From positions 35,043,679 to 35,107,678 of the forward strand of contig OY759263.1 of the NCBI GenBank assembly GCA_963662155.1: a DNA stretch of 64,000 bases, given 5' to 3'. The notes under the pieces were generated by a model. It was not told where the DNA came from. It searched no databases and saw nothing but the letters and a program-made list of their open reading frames with translations. Shown here in pieces: positions 35,101 to 47,282 of this stretch (position 1 is its first letter; every line of letters begins with the position of its first letter). The position numbers and the translations under genes are program-made. The stretch is from Lamellibrachia columna. Taxonomy: Eukaryota > Annelida > Polychaeta > Sabellida > Siboglinidae.

Positions 35101-36620
35101 TGATGGAAAAAGCCTTTTGTTCGCGTCCATCAGTATGCTCATAGATATTTTTTGTAATTGAAACCGGGCGCCAAATAATTAAAGATTTTCAACAAATCTT
35201 TCCAGGATCAAACATATGAAATTCATGTTACGCAGTACCACGAATGCAGAACGTGCAAATCCGTGATCAGTTGTGTATTACCGGTAATTTTTTGACGAAT
35301 GCTTTAAAAGCGCCAATTAAATTATTAATTTCGTTAGATTGTTTCATTGTATCTCTACGTGTTTTCTTGTTAATTCGTCCATGTGTTTCTTCGATTAAGT
35401 CGAGCCGTTCTTTCTTCATTTTAGTATCTCAAAAGCGTTTTCGTATTTATTTTTGAAAATGTTCTCAACCGATTCGCTGATTTTACTTAATTGAACAGTA
35501 ATCGGTCGACTATTTGGCTCGAGTCACCATGATGTACGAAACAATAAGGTGGTGTTCCCAGGAACGTTTGAAGCAATGTTTACACTTAGTAATTCATGCC
35601 GAACCAAACATTCGACCTTCGAGCTACTCTCTGGTAGCGATGAAACGTCAAATGAAGATTTCAAATCGAGCGTGGCACGATAAGGATAATAATGATGTTC
35701 CTTTTCTATATAAATGTCCTGATCGTCGAGTCTTTCGAATAAAGTTTTTTCTTCACGTTAAATGCCGCCTGGGTAAACTTGCCTAATCTTAAAATCACAA
35801 GAAAGCTCGTGTCGTTTTAGAGACCAAAGTTTATTCCAAAGGGAGTCACACTTTCTACCTTGTACGACCGACAATATTTCTGAATACCGAAAATATACGA
35901 AAAGTGTTAGTCGAATAAATATAGATTCATAGTCTCGGGAAAGTGACAACGCGAACACCAGATTAACTTACACGATAATAGTTGGTCGGTGTCAGTATGG
36001 AAGTCGGTGTCAGTATGGAATTCGGTGTCAGTATGGAAGTCGGTGTCAGTATGGAAGTCGGTGTCAGTATGGAAGTCGGTGTCAGTATGGAAGTCGGTGT
36101 CAGTATGGAAGTCGCTGTCACCAGACGTGTCGGAATCGCGATCGGTGTCTCGTTCAGGTTCACGGTCACGTATTTTGTCCTCTCTGTCACTGTCGTCGTT
36201 TTCTACTGTAATTTCGTCAACGTCAACGTCATTATATTCGTCTTTGTTGTCGTTTTTGTTGCTGGCCTTGAGATCGAATAGTTTCAACATGTAGGTCCAG
36301 GTTATCAACTAGGTCCAGGTTATCAAGGGGAGCTCCCCAACTACGGGCGAGAGCTCTAAAGAAACACATATTGTTTTCATACGGAGGATAGCCTTGACGA
36401 GATGTGTCACGGACCAAAACATTTAAAGCATGATTGTTTGGACCACAGTCGGGGAGAAAGACACCACCAATTCCTATATGATGGTCCGGGATTATTGTTA
36501 TGAAAAATGTCACGTCTGTGGCTATTTCACATTCCCAATGTGTATTAGACTATTTTCATGAGGTACATTTGAAATAAAGACTTGGAAAGAACCACCGTCC
36601 GATATCAAGTGGAGCACATC
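35100..36620 (-). pseudogene. Polinton family-B DNA polymerase, N-terminal remnant
   Basis: Minus-strand pieces in order: a T-F-F-I-T...E-N-N-M-C-F-F-R-A-L-A block (36,232-36,513), an acidic repeat region, and a C-x-x-L-W...L-K-R-H-E-x-x-C finger-like block with Y-P-G-G (about 35,765-35,860). A Y-P-Y-R-A-T-x-D segment (about 35,660) follows. This order matches the N-terminal half of protein-primed Polinton polymerases. The palm motifs are not visible and many stops occur, so it is inactive. Opposite orientation to the integrase is normal for Polintons. Confidence 0.65.
35985..36120. repeat. 18-bp minisatellite inside the polymerase remnant
   Basis: GTCGGTGTCAGTATGGAA is repeated about seven times. 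On the minus strand it reads as F-H-T-D-T-D repeats within an Asp/Glu-rich linker. The 18-bp unit keeps frame. Confidence 0.93.
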
Positions 36621-37230
36621 CATATATCTGCCCAAAACTTTCCGGGAGAATTAAGATAACGAAATTAATTTGTAATTATGTTAGGCAAAATAAAGTCGAA
36701 ACCTGAATTTATTTTAAAGGCGCAAATTTGCCGGTAAAAGGGATAGGTATATATGATTTGAGATGTGTTTCCGCAAGTCTTATATCTTAAATATTCTGGA
36801 TGTGCCCCACTCGATTTGTAGAACGAATACTGTGTCAGTGTCATGTCGGTCTAGGAGCAATTACCAGTCAGCTGATCCGTTTTGAATATGCAGTACTCTC
36901 AATATTTCAGTCGGACTGATTCGCTCAATATCACTGGCGCAGTATCAGTGTCGTGACAGTAGAGTCCAGGAACAAACACCTGTCATGTGATCCGCTTTGA
37001 ACAGTACTCTAATATTTCAGTTCGATTTCTTTCAATACATGTTTGAATCAATCAATATCATTGTCTTTACCTGCGTTAAAGTAAATAATTATGTTACCAA
37101 TATACAATCGCTGCTTCATAAGTCCAATTCCAGTAATGGGGTTCTTAATAAACACAGTTCCTGTGGTCAATTCATGGCATATTCCAGTATACGATGTGAC
37201 TGCCATTGGGTAACGTTCCTTTTTCTGTTT
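36621..37230. other. Spacer upstream of the fucosyltransferase, no gene seen
   Basis: AT-rich sequence with a short diverged duplication (GTGTCATGTCGG...CAGCTGATCCG versus GTGTCGTGACAG...CATGTGATCCG, about 125 bp apart at 36,838 and 36,950). It ends in a pyrimidine-rich acceptor TTTTTCTGTTTCAG at 37,220-37,233. Confidence 0.55.
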
Positions 37231-37240
37231 CAGGAACACC

Positions 37241-38659
37241 ATGATGTTGAGATGCGTATGTGTCGGCATCATTGCCATAATTTCCTATGTGATATTATAC
37301 TTTGTGATGCTGAAAGCCTACTTCAAGGAGTCACATGTGCGTCTTGCAAATATGCCACCTCCGTCACTGACCAACAGTGAAGGAATAAGTAATCAGAAAC
37401 ATATAGAGTTTTATGAATGGGCTGTTGGTCAGAAGCTCACAGCTCTAGATTCAACGCTCAGGAATTTCAGATCGTCCTGGCCACCAGATGATACGCATAA
37501 GCAATCACGTGATACACTCATGAAAGACTCGGAATCGATTGATGGCGAACCACGTAAAAGTAACGAACCACAGAGTGAACGCGTCATTCGTATACTTGTC
37601 ACTTTTAAATCCATTTTGGTTTGGATCGAAGCTGGAGGGAACAACTAACTGTGGGACATCAATTCCTTGTATTTACACCAACAATCATTCGTTGTACAAC
37701 ACAAGCGACGTCATCGTATTTCACACGAGACACATTTACGACTATAGTAAAATGCCGACATTCCGCCTGCCACGTCAATACTGGATAACGTATTTGCACG
37801 AGGCGCCCGTGTGAACTTTGATGACTGTGAGGTCACCTTACGAGTCTTGGTTCAACTGGACATACACCTACTCGATGGACGGAGACATTGTCACACCATA
37901 CGGAATATGTCTCCCGAATCGTGACAAGGTGACGAACTACCCGAGTAGCATCACGGACGTAATTAGACTAGTCTACGGGAAATCAGCTGAGTCAACTCCG
38001 TGGATTGGAAAACACGCACAACGCAACGACTACACTGCTATTAATTACGCTCGTGATAAAACAGACTTGGTCTTATGGGCCGTTAGTCATTGCAAGACTC
38101 CGGGTGAGAGGGAGAAATATGCGGCCGAACTGAAACGATATATTCCAGTTGATATTGTTGGCGAATGTGTACGTAAGAAATTCAATAGAAGCAAAAGATC
38201 ACACATATATATGACGCGTCTCATCCGAAGTCACAAGTTTTACTTGGCTTTCGAGAACTCCATTTGCACCGACTACATCACAGAAAAAGCATAGACACGT
38301 TTGTCCTGGGAGGAGCCGACTACAAAACCTTTCTGCCGCCGCATTCTTACATAGATGTCAACGACTACTCTTCACCGAAAGCTTTAGCGACATATCTGTA
38401 CAAAATGGACAAAAACGAAACGCTTTATAATGAGTATTTTGCATGGAAGAGAAATTATACATGCTATCAGAGCGTACCGGGAAAATCTCGTTCGTGTGAC
38501 ATATGCAAATTCATTAACGAAAATCTGAGCAAAACTAATACAATATCTGATATCAACCAATTTTGGAACCGAAAACGCTGTATTCCTCCAGAACAATACT
38601 ATGACGGTATAGCAACATTGTCTTATAATGATGCCTTTTCGCGGAAGAACTTGGTATAA
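37241..38659 (+). pseudogene. Alpha-1,3-fucosyltransferase (GT10 family), broken
   Basis: The product would be a Golgi type II enzyme moving fucose from GDP-fucose to GlcNAc-containing glycans. The first frame has a short N-tail and a membrane anchor (V-G-I-I-A-I-I-S-Y-V-I-L-Y-F-V) and a stem. The frame shifts at about 37,603-37,609, continues with W-F-G-S-K-L-E-G-T-T, then meets TGA at 37,812-37,814. W-F-N-W-T-x-T-Y-S-M-D-G-D-I and F-Y-L-A-F-E-N-S-I-C-T-D-Y-I-T-E-K (the GT10 signature) follow. A third break with lost residues lies at about 38,285-38,300; the last frame holds V-L-G-G-A-D-Y and a Cys-rich C-terminus. Coding lies in one exon, with a likely 5' UTR intron ending at 37,233. Three breaks argue for a pseudogene, unless assembly errors made them. 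Confidence 0.85.
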
Positions 38660-38774
38660 ATTAGTGATATTGTTTAATGGTTTTGGGTGAAATAGTAGTG
38701 GTTGTAGTACCAATTGATTATATGGCTATCTATCATATATATTTTGGCGCTTTTAGTAGTAGCTAAGTCGAAGA

Positions 38775-38935
38775 TACTATTATAAAGTCTACGTTTTGAT
38801 AATTTGACACGATCTTGGGTCGTACATCTTTTAGTCAGGTTGGTTATGTCGCCTTTTTGTTGATTATAGTTACAAGGCTGATAAAATCTATTTCTTAAAT
38901 TTACTAATTAATCAGTGTCACTGTTTTCCAGAATG
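38775..38935 (+). repeat. Dispersed repeat shared by three loci
   Basis: Matches 21,905-22,050 (+) and, inverted, 63,870-64,000. Shared words include TGATTATAGTTAC and ACTAATTAATCAGTGTCAC. It sits 3' of both fucosyltransferase copies. Confidence 0.75.
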
Positions 38936-38999
38936 TTGCTATTAATTCCTGGTACAATAGGTACATGTAGTTTACTATTTCCATTAGTTGTTCGTGTGG

Positions 39000-39690
39000 A
39001 GATATCTACTTGTCAGCACCAAATGTAGGGCAATTGTTCGCAAAGGTTATTGTTCTAGGTGGCAGGTTTCCATGCTTGATTACATGGAACATTGTGACTA
39101 CAAGTGATGATTTGGTTGTTGTGATTGAAGCAAAAAGACCATTCGAAAAATTAGGCAGACCATAGATACAATAATTCCATGAAACATCTGGAGACTGGGC
39201 GAAGCATAACGTGTGAAACCAGACCTCACAGAACCCGGGAACGGCGACTGCTCTTCGACCGAGACCGCTTCCTCCCGGACACTTCACTGCTTGCTGTAGG
39301 AGCCGCTGCTGACGTCGTCATAGGTGCAGAAGGTCCTGTGCTGGGGGCGACATCTATGGCCTGCTGGATGCGTTCATCTCGTGCGTTCAGTCGCACCTCA
39401 AAGCTCGCCTCCACGCTGGTGGACACCAAGTCTTCAATCGAATCCAACACAAGCGGGTCCAGTGTGACCATTCGGTTGCTGGCAGGCACAGACACCAGGG
39501 GACGCGATGCATTCGGAGGCTCCTCCACGGCTGTTGCTGCCGAACGTGTCGACGTAGACTTTGACATCCTGTAAACACCAGGTGGCAGCATCAGCACAAA
39601 TACAACTCCGGCCAGTCAATGACTTCCCGCCATCCGCAGTGGCGCCACCCAAAGAGTGGAATGGATATTAATTCACATTGACGCTTGGCT
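39000..39690 (-). mobile_element. LINE 5' UTR and ORF1 with decayed PHD finger
   Basis: Minus-strand ORF1 begins near M-S-K-S-T-S-T at about 39,567 and runs as a Ser/Ala/Thr-rich frame to about 39,226. A second frame (39,240 to about 39,050) has F-H-T-L-C-F, S-W-N-Y-C-I-Y-G-L-P-N-F, a PHD-finger-like zinc ribbon known from ORF1 proteins of CR1/L2-group LINEs. In this copy the last C-x-x-C is C-I-Y-G, so a zinc ligand is lost. A related + strand copy is at 59,480-59,880, and related PHD-like sequence lies at 63,550-63,730. Confidence 0.7.
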
Positions 39691-39877
39691 ATGCAACCTG
39701 GAAGTTGCTAGTCCGGTTGATCAGAACCGTTTGGGAGCCAAAGTAGAACACTGGTATATAATTAGTTGTTTCATGTTCAGCAGATAGTTGACGGAGAATA
39801 TTATTGTATGCTCACTCACAGTTAGCTATGCTCAACCAGTGTAATATTTGTGAGAGACCATAAAAAAGTGTATTTCC

Positions 39878-40765
39878 TTAATCTAAACGTGATGTCACTA
39901 GTGCGTGAACAAGTGTTTTGCATGATTCTTCGGTCAAATGTGGCCGAATTTGCCCAATATTTCTAATCTGATAGTAGAAACTTTTCACAGTGTTGGCAAT
40001 CTGGTGTTGCATTTTCAGGTTGCTATCAAATTGCACACCCAAATTGCGCACACACGATGAATTTTGAATTCGATGACCGGCTACTGTAATGTGTACATCG
40101 GCAGACAGACTGTCACATTGCTTCGCTGGGAAGAAGACGATCACCTCAGTCGTCAGCAAAACAATGATACTGCATACCGTGTCTAGCGACAATATCTCCG
40201 ATAGGTTTGGTGTACATGCAGTAGAATGTAGGGCCCAACCCTTTTGGGACGTCACACACCAAGATTGAATCAACCGACTCGGCGCTTGCCACCGCTACTT
40301 TCTGAAACCGTTCGCTGATGTAAGATTTCAGCCACGCAAGGGTTTGTCGGTGATGCCAAATTAGTGCTCAAGTTGAGTCATCAACAACTCATGATCGATT
40401 GTGTCAAATGCGCACGACAAATCAAACATCACGAAGATTGTTGTACATTTTCTGTCCAGTGCCGTGGCGATGTCATTTTTTACACGGAGTAGCGCTATTT
40501 CCGTAGAGTGGCCTCGACGGTACGCAGATTGAATAGGGTCGCGCAAAGCATTTGCATCAACGTGTGTGCTTATTTGTCTTACAACCACTTTTTCAACCAG
40601 TTTTGACACAAATGGCAAGCTCGACACAGGGCAGTAGTTGTGTAAAATGTTTTTATTCAGCGTAGGTTTTTCTTCAAAAGTGGTTTAACGATTGCATGCT
40701 TGAAGTCAGCGGTGGTGAGAGACGCGTTTATCGTAGCAGTGATCAGTGGCACTAACGCTAAAATA
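39878..40765 (-). mobile_element. LINE ORF2 reverse transcriptase, partial (L2/Crack-like)
   Basis: The minus-strand frame has V-S-S-L-P-F-V-S-K-L-V-E-K, R-G-H-S-T-E-I-A-L-L, D-L-S-C-A-F-D-T-I-D-H-E-L-L (RT motif A) and R-N-L-G-V-Q-F-D (thumb). Stops and a shift near 40,273-40,360 break it. The same stretch occurs on + at 58,790-59,440. In both loci it is followed directly by the LINE 5' UTR/ORF1 block, so the junction was copied with the inverted repeat. Confidence 0.8.
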
Positions 40766-40959
40766 TACTGCATAGTATTATATTACGCAATAATTACATT
40801 GATATGTCGTGACATATAGTGGCAAATGTCAGGCATCCGGCAATTTCCAAACAAAGACAGAGCAAGCAGTAATTTGAGGTCACCTCCACCATGTCCTCGC
40901 AAGGTCGAATCGTGACTAGTTTGACTAGTTTAAATATTGTAACTGTTGAAAAGAATCGG

Positions 40960-41400
40960 CCATTCAGGACAATACACACCCCGAAGTATAGACGCAGACA
41001 AGCGATATAGATTTTTTGCAGATAGCATTAATCTTCCGATGCATTGTCCAACACTCACGGTGCTGTTACTGTACATAATATTTAATTGCTACTATCATTA
41101 TCATTCTACTAATCCGTCGCGGAAATTAATGTTTGTAGTCCTTTTGCGACAATACACACTCCGAAGTATAGACACAAACAAAATATAATAGATTTTTTAT
41201 TATTATCCTATGCCGCGGTAATTAATGGCTGCAGTCCTTTCGCGACAATACACACTCCGAAGTATAGACGCAGACAAGCGATATAGATTTTCTGCAGATA
41301 GCATTAATCCTCCGGTGAATTGTATAACACTCACGACTCTGTTATTGTACATAACATTTCTTTGTTAATATCATCACCATTCTACTAATCCTACGCCGCG
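40960..41400 (+). repeat. 180-bp tandem block (left outer arm)
   Basis: Units start near GCGACAATACACACTCCGAA and include TTCCGATGCATTGT. Units are about 180 bp, one shortened to about 95 bp. Related blocks lie at 47,510-48,060 and, inverted, at 58,185-58,560. Confidence 0.8.
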
Positions 41401-42949
41401 GTAACTATAATGGCTGTAGTCGTTTGTCCAGTGTTTCATTTAAAGACACTGCAACTGTTAGGGCCAAATATGACAAAGTTAGCCGCCATCTTGTTCTTGC
41501 CATAATGTATTGCCGTATGAACTTTGCTGAGAGCAAATGATGATGATGACGATGGTGATGATGATGGTGGTAATGATGATGATTACACACCTGCATGTAT
41601 CCCAGTAAACTGTAATTGAAGAATCTTATATAATGTATTCATATAAACTAAACATAAGTAATCAAATGTACTTTCAAGGGTTGCAGTCGATTAATCTTTC
41701 TTGCAAAATGTATTCATGGATTCAATGATTATGTTGTTCTGAACTTGCTAATTCTTCTTCATCTTCTTCCCTTAATCCTATGTGGAGGCCACATTACAAT
41801 TATTCTCGCTCTTCTGCCGTTTTCTCCCATTCTCCGCTGTCCACACCTGCCTTTTCCATGTATCTTTCTTCACGATCCATTCACCTTAATATTAGCATTA
41901 GACCCAGTTGTTATGCACCTCCTGTCGACTTTTTTCGTATGTAACCTGTTGCGCCTCTACACAGTACCATGGTAAACTAATGGGTGACTAAGCGTGCCCC
42001 CTCTGGGCTCCCCTTTGCGAGATCCTAAATACTACACTGGTCCTTACACATTGTTCCCCGAGTTCACGAAACTGTCAACTTGCTTAATAACCCTTCAATC
42101 GTTACACATCTGTAGTTCCACATCTTATTCCCACACCCACATCACCTCGATATTCTCAGAGTTCATGCTGAGCTAATGCTTTATGACAATGATATGTGTT
42201 TCTGTAGTCTGCAGAGCTATAACGAACGTGCCACGCATTTTAATTTACAGTAAATTAAAGCGGCACGACCCACTTGGTCAACACTGTCGACAAATATAAC
42301 CCTCCCCCTGAAAAAAACCTGGCTACCGCGCTGTAGTCACCCCAATACCTATTCAGCGTTCCCCGATCAAAACACCAAAATTCCACTCCTGAGACCCATT
42401 TACAAGTTGTCTCATTTAACTTTCAGTAACACGACTCGACCCGCCAGTGACACATATTTTATATTACAATAACCGCGAAGACGGTTGATAAAACCACAGC
42501 GTTGGTTTTGGGAAATTTGTCTGAACAAGTCACGATTCAACATTACCACACAGCTTGCTGGTTCGCTACATATGTGTATGTCCACGTTTAAAGTGTACCA
42601 GTAATTGTTGCCTAAGGTATACGTGCCTTTTCTAAACAGTAGTATAATGTGACATGCAGCGAAGCGGTGTTATTATATTCTACTATAATGTTGATGAGAT
42701 TCGATCAACATTGTTATTTACTTCGCCAAGACAGACAGACAGGTAATCACTGGTTTCTACAATGCGCGTGCTCTGAATTTCTATCACACGGACATTAATT
42801 GTAAACTGTATTTGTTGTCGCTCTTAACAATAATCTTTTTAGATTAAGTCACCTTTCGCTGCGTGGCAGATACTTATCAAATTAATTGAACTAAAAGCCA
42901 TACTCACATATATATCATGTATTACCTGCGTTGGCTTCCATATTGTCAT

Positions 42950-43092
42950 AGCATGTTCCATTCCAACGTCTACTGACACATAGCCGGGTGGACATGCCTT
43001 GAACGAGGCTTGTGCCTTCAGATCGTGGTAGAAGCCGACTGGACACTTCTCACATACGTGATTCTTCCCGTATGTGCCTGGGCTATACGCCA
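42950..43092 (-). pseudogene. Decayed GCC2/GCC3 exon copy
   Basis: The minus-strand acceptor TTTTGCAG is present at 43,093-43,100. The module reads Y-S-P-G-T-Y-G...C-E-K-C-P-V-G-F-Y...C-P-P-G-Y. The first conserved Cys is Tyr. The last Cys and the donor are gone because about 125 bp present at 56,855-56,979 is missing here. It is the damaged counterpart of the exon at 56,712-56,867. Confidence 0.8.
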
Positions 43093-43549
43093 CTGCAAAA
43101 GAGGAAATAGTTGTTAAGTACAAACATAGCATTAGTTTAGTCTTTCAAATATCCCTAGGCCGCTTACATCATCAATTTTACAACTAATTGTGCCTAAAAC
43201 AAAACTTAACTTTGGCAAACGTGCTTTCTCTGTCGCTGCGTCTAGAATGAACTCACCATCATTTTGGAAACATCTGGAACTATAGCTATCTTTCGAAAAA
43301 ATTAATTTTTTTCCAAATTGCATTTCCACCATAAATCTTCGGTTGTGCCTCGTTCTGATATTGACTTTTGCGCATCCCTGTTCGTGATTATGCTTATTGA
43401 CTTTGTTTTGATGCGCCTCTGAGCTCAGGTTCCTGAGAATATAGGCGCCATAGAAGTTAATTATTATTATTAAATGTAAACAATTATCATCGTAGGCATT
43501 TTACATGATATTGATCGCGTCACATTCTTTGGGAAAACGACACAACCAT

Positions 43550-43858
<309 letters not shown>

Positions 43859-44214
43859 AACGAACGATTTTTTTTAAATATTAGCATAGGGCAGGTCAAG
43901 GCCGCTGATATGAAATATCATGTAAAAAACACACAATGCTTGAACGCCATCTCAAACCATGATGCAAATATCTCCGTTGCGCCATCAAAACTATTAAATA
44001 TTAACATTTGCGAATTCGACATTGTATTGATAATCCCCATACACTAACACAATTCTGATATTCGTGAACGAACGCGCACTATGGATCGATAACTTCACCG
44101 ATTTTCGCCCATTGTCAGAAACGGCCTTACTGGTTACTCTATATAACTAAATACTAATTTTGCTATGGACAGTACTACCGAGTTTCCCTGAGAAGCTACT
44201 ACTACTAGGTATAA

Positions 44215-44398
44215 GGTATCGTCCCAGTAGCCCCCGTGTCTCTAGCCTCAGTCCAAGTAGCCCCCGTGTCTCTTGCCCCAGTCCAAGTAGCCCCCGTGTC
44301 TCTAGCTTCAGTCCAAGTAGCCCCCGTGTTTCTAGCCCCAGTCCAAGTAGCCCCCGTGTCTCTAGCCCCAGTCCCAGTAGCCCCCGTGTCTCTGAGAC
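44215..44398. repeat. 30-bp minisatellite, six copies
   Basis: Unit TCTCTAGCCCCAGTCCAAGT plus AGCCCCCGTG. The right-arm counterpart at 55,598-55,660 has only about two units. Confidence 0.92.
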
Positions 44399-46110
44399 CC
44401 TTGTCCGTGTGGTAGAAGTTCAAAGCATGCGCATTGTAGAAACCAGTGATTACCTGTCTTGGCGGAGTACATAACAATGTTTATCAACCTAATAATAGAA
44501 TATAATAACACTGCTTAGCTGCATGTTACGTTATGCTACTGTTTTGAAGAGGTACGTATGCTTTAGGAAACAATTACTGGAACACTTTAAACGTGCACAG
44601 ACAAATATGCAAGCTGTGTGGTTAAGTTGAATCGTAACTTGTTCAAACAAACTTCCCAAGACCAAGGCAGTGCTTTTATCAACCGTCTGCGCGGCTATTG
44701 TAATATACAATATGTGTCACTGGCTGGTCGAGGTGTGTTACTGAAAGTTAAATGAGACACCGTGTATATGGGTCTCACAAGTGGCATTTTGGTGTTTTGA
44801 TCGGGGAAAGCTGAATAGTTATGGGCGTGACTACAGCGCGGTAGCAATTTTTTTTTTAGGGGGAGGGTTATATTTGTCGACGGTGTTGACCACGTGGGTC
44901 GTGCCACTTTAATTTACTGTAAATCAAAATGCGTGGCGCGCTCGTTGTAGCACTGTAGAATACAGAAAGACATAACATTGTCATAAAGCATTGCCTCAGT
45001 ATGAACTCTAAGAATACCGAGGTGATGTGGGTGTGGGAATATTCGTGAACTCGGGGAACAGTGGCGTATCTGGGATCTCGCAAAGGGGAGCCCAGAGGGG
45101 GGCCAGCTTAGTCACCCATTAGTTTACCAGGGTACCGTATAGAGGCGCAACAGGTTACATACGAAAAAAGTTGATAGGAGGTGCAGAACAACTGGGTCTA
45201 GTACTAATATTAAGGTGAATGGATCGTGAAGTAAGATACGTGGAAAAGTGTGAACAGATGTGAACAGCGGAGAACGGGAGAAAAAGGCACAAGAGCGAGA
45301 ACAATTGTAATATGGCCTCCACACAGAAAGGGATTAAGGGAAGAAGAAGATAAATATATTAGCAGGTTCAGAACAACATATTCATTCAATCAATGCATAC
45401 ATTTCACAGGAAAGACTAATCGACTGCAATGCTTGAAAGTACATTTGGTTAATAAAGTTTAGTTTGTATGAATACATCATATAAGATGCTTCAATTGCAG
45501 TTTACTGGGACACATACAGGTGTGTAATTGATCTACAGTCGGGATTATATCGATGGGCTTATTTGTTGTATAGTATATGTAGCGGTGACGGGACGCCATT
45601 GTGGTATGTCCCATGGTAGCTCATGTAGTCACGCAAACATCTCACTGCACAGGCACTCCTATCGCACTCGCGGGATGCACGGATTGTACAGGCAGAATAC
45701 TTGTAGTAATGTTCGTGAGTCTGCGCATCATCATCATCATCATCAGCATCATCATCAGCAGCAGCAGCATCAGCATCATCAGCAGCAGCACAACAGCATC
45801 ATCATCATCATCATCATCAGCATCGTCATTATCATCAGCATCATCATCATCATCATCATTTGCTCTCAGGAAACTCTCCTTTCATAAGACAATACGTTAT
45901 GGCAAGAACAAGACGGCGGCTAACTTTAACATATTTGAATTATATTGTAGGGACCTAACAGTTGGCACGTCTTCAAATCAAACACTCGACAAACGACTAC
46001 AGCCATTAATTAACGCGGCGTAAAATTAGTAGAATAATAATGATATTAACAATGAAATATTCGGTCCAAGCGCAGTATGTGTTGGACAATGCATCGGAAG
46101 ATTAAATTTA
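44395..46110 (-). repeat. Inner inverted repeat, left arm
   Basis: Reverse complement of about 47,950-49,585, and related to the 2-kb block of the outer arms (41.4-42.8 and 57.0-58.2 kb). Shared content includes a conserved block at 45,528-45,720 and a CAT/CAG triplet tract at 45,725-45,860. The His-rich frame over the triplet tract is not a gene. Confidence 0.8.
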
Positions 46111-46369
46111 GAAGGTGTTTGATATTGGATCCATCAACGTCAAACACCCGGTTTATGAGTCAACACCCATCAACGTCAAACACCCGCGGTCCTTGTTCCT
46201 GGGGTTCGTTGCTCTTTTGTTTCCGATAGAATCCGTTGACAGAAACGGCTAAGTGTAACAAGTTGTGGCGGGCTATTTGGTCTTTATACAAAGACATTAG
46301 AGAACTCATTGGTGCAGCGCTTAGTGTCACGGCATCAAGCGCTCAAGGTCGCTCGGATAACACAGTGAA
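46111..46369. other. Inner spacer, start
   Basis: Contains a short direct repeat CATCAACGTCAAACACCCG (two copies, near 46,131 and 46,168). No gene was seen. Confidence 0.6.
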
Positions 46370-46462
46370 CACGGCGCACCACGTGCATCACGCGCATCAC
46401 GCGCACCACGTTCACCACTTGCACCACGTGCATCACGCGCATCACGTGCACCACGTGCATGT
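46370..46462. repeat. 9-bp CACGTGCAT-type array rich in CACGTG E-boxes
   Basis: CACGTGCAT, CACGCGCAT and CACGTGCAC units alternate for about 90 bp, with four CACGTG palindromes. The His/Val/Ala frame over it is a by-product of the repeat. Confidence 0.85.
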
Positions 46463-46721
46463 ATAATGTCGTATGTCATTTATTGAAAAAGATCATCGTA
46501 GAACTTTGCGTCTGGTCATTCTCACAGTGTCAATAAAGTCCTGGTCTAGCAATAGACATAGAAACGGACAACATTTCCGGGTGTCTAACAGAATCGTCGC
46601 CCAGCCTTCCTATCGTTTCATCTAGCCGGGCATTTGAGCAGTAACGAATTGTGCGCCTACTAGCGGACTGATCAGGACATTTCCACTGTGTCCTTGATCA
46701 CATTCCCGAACTGCGAATAAA

Positions 46722-46980
46722 AGGTAAAGGTACGTTCTGATATAGCGCGGAATCCTGTCCCTAGTGCCGCTCAAACAGCTTTACACTTTAACCCCTGGCT
46801 GAACTGTTTATATCCATCATTCTCTATAGCCAAGTACTCGTGTATATAGTTAATTGAACTGAGATAACGTAGAATGAATGACATTTTCACAAGCTTCGAA
46901 AAACGGAAGCAAGACGATTCGAATCCAGGTTCTCCCGATTTAGAGTACGATGTTTTAACCACAATGCCACCGCGCCGAAT
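46722..46980 (-). mobile_element. tRNA-derived SINE
   Basis: Reading the minus strand from about 46,978: GGCGCGGTGGCATTGTGG (A-box-like) and then GATTCGAATCG (B-box-like, 46,917 region), followed by a body ending CGCGCTATATCAGAACG near 46,740. The 3' GCGCTATAT resembles L2-type LINE tails, so an L2-like element may have mobilised it. Confidence 0.65.
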
Positions 46981-47282
46981 GAGTACACATTGTTAGTAGG
47001 ACCACAACGTTATATCTATGAAGATCATTTGGAACTGTTCCACGTAGCTTATTACCTGCAAACATGTCGATTTTTTTCGAGCTGTGGCATAATCGGATTT
47101 TCCACAATATTCATCTTCAATTAGTTGCGTGTGTACTTTTTATAAATATTGAAACAATCGATCGTGTTATTGCCACGAATAACCATGGACACTGACGTGT
47201 TTATGCAAACGGAAAAAAAAAACATAGGCACACTTGATTTCCCACCAAGTCATACAGAATTACAGACAAATATAAAATGTGT
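46981..47282. other. Inner spacer, end
   Basis: AT-rich spacer. I see nothing. Confidence 0.55.

Noticed and set aside
37812..37814. Selenocysteine use at the shared TGA of the fucosyltransferase copies
   Set aside because: GT10 enzymes are not known to use selenocysteine, no SECIS-like stem was recognised, and the gene has other frame breaks.
45528..45887. A His-rich protein beginning M-I-Y-S-R-D, with a near copy at 48,086-48,418
   Set aside because: Both lie in the inner inverted repeat, and the conserved part is a DNA duplication. The His tract is the CAT/CAG triplet repeat, and no splice or family support exists.
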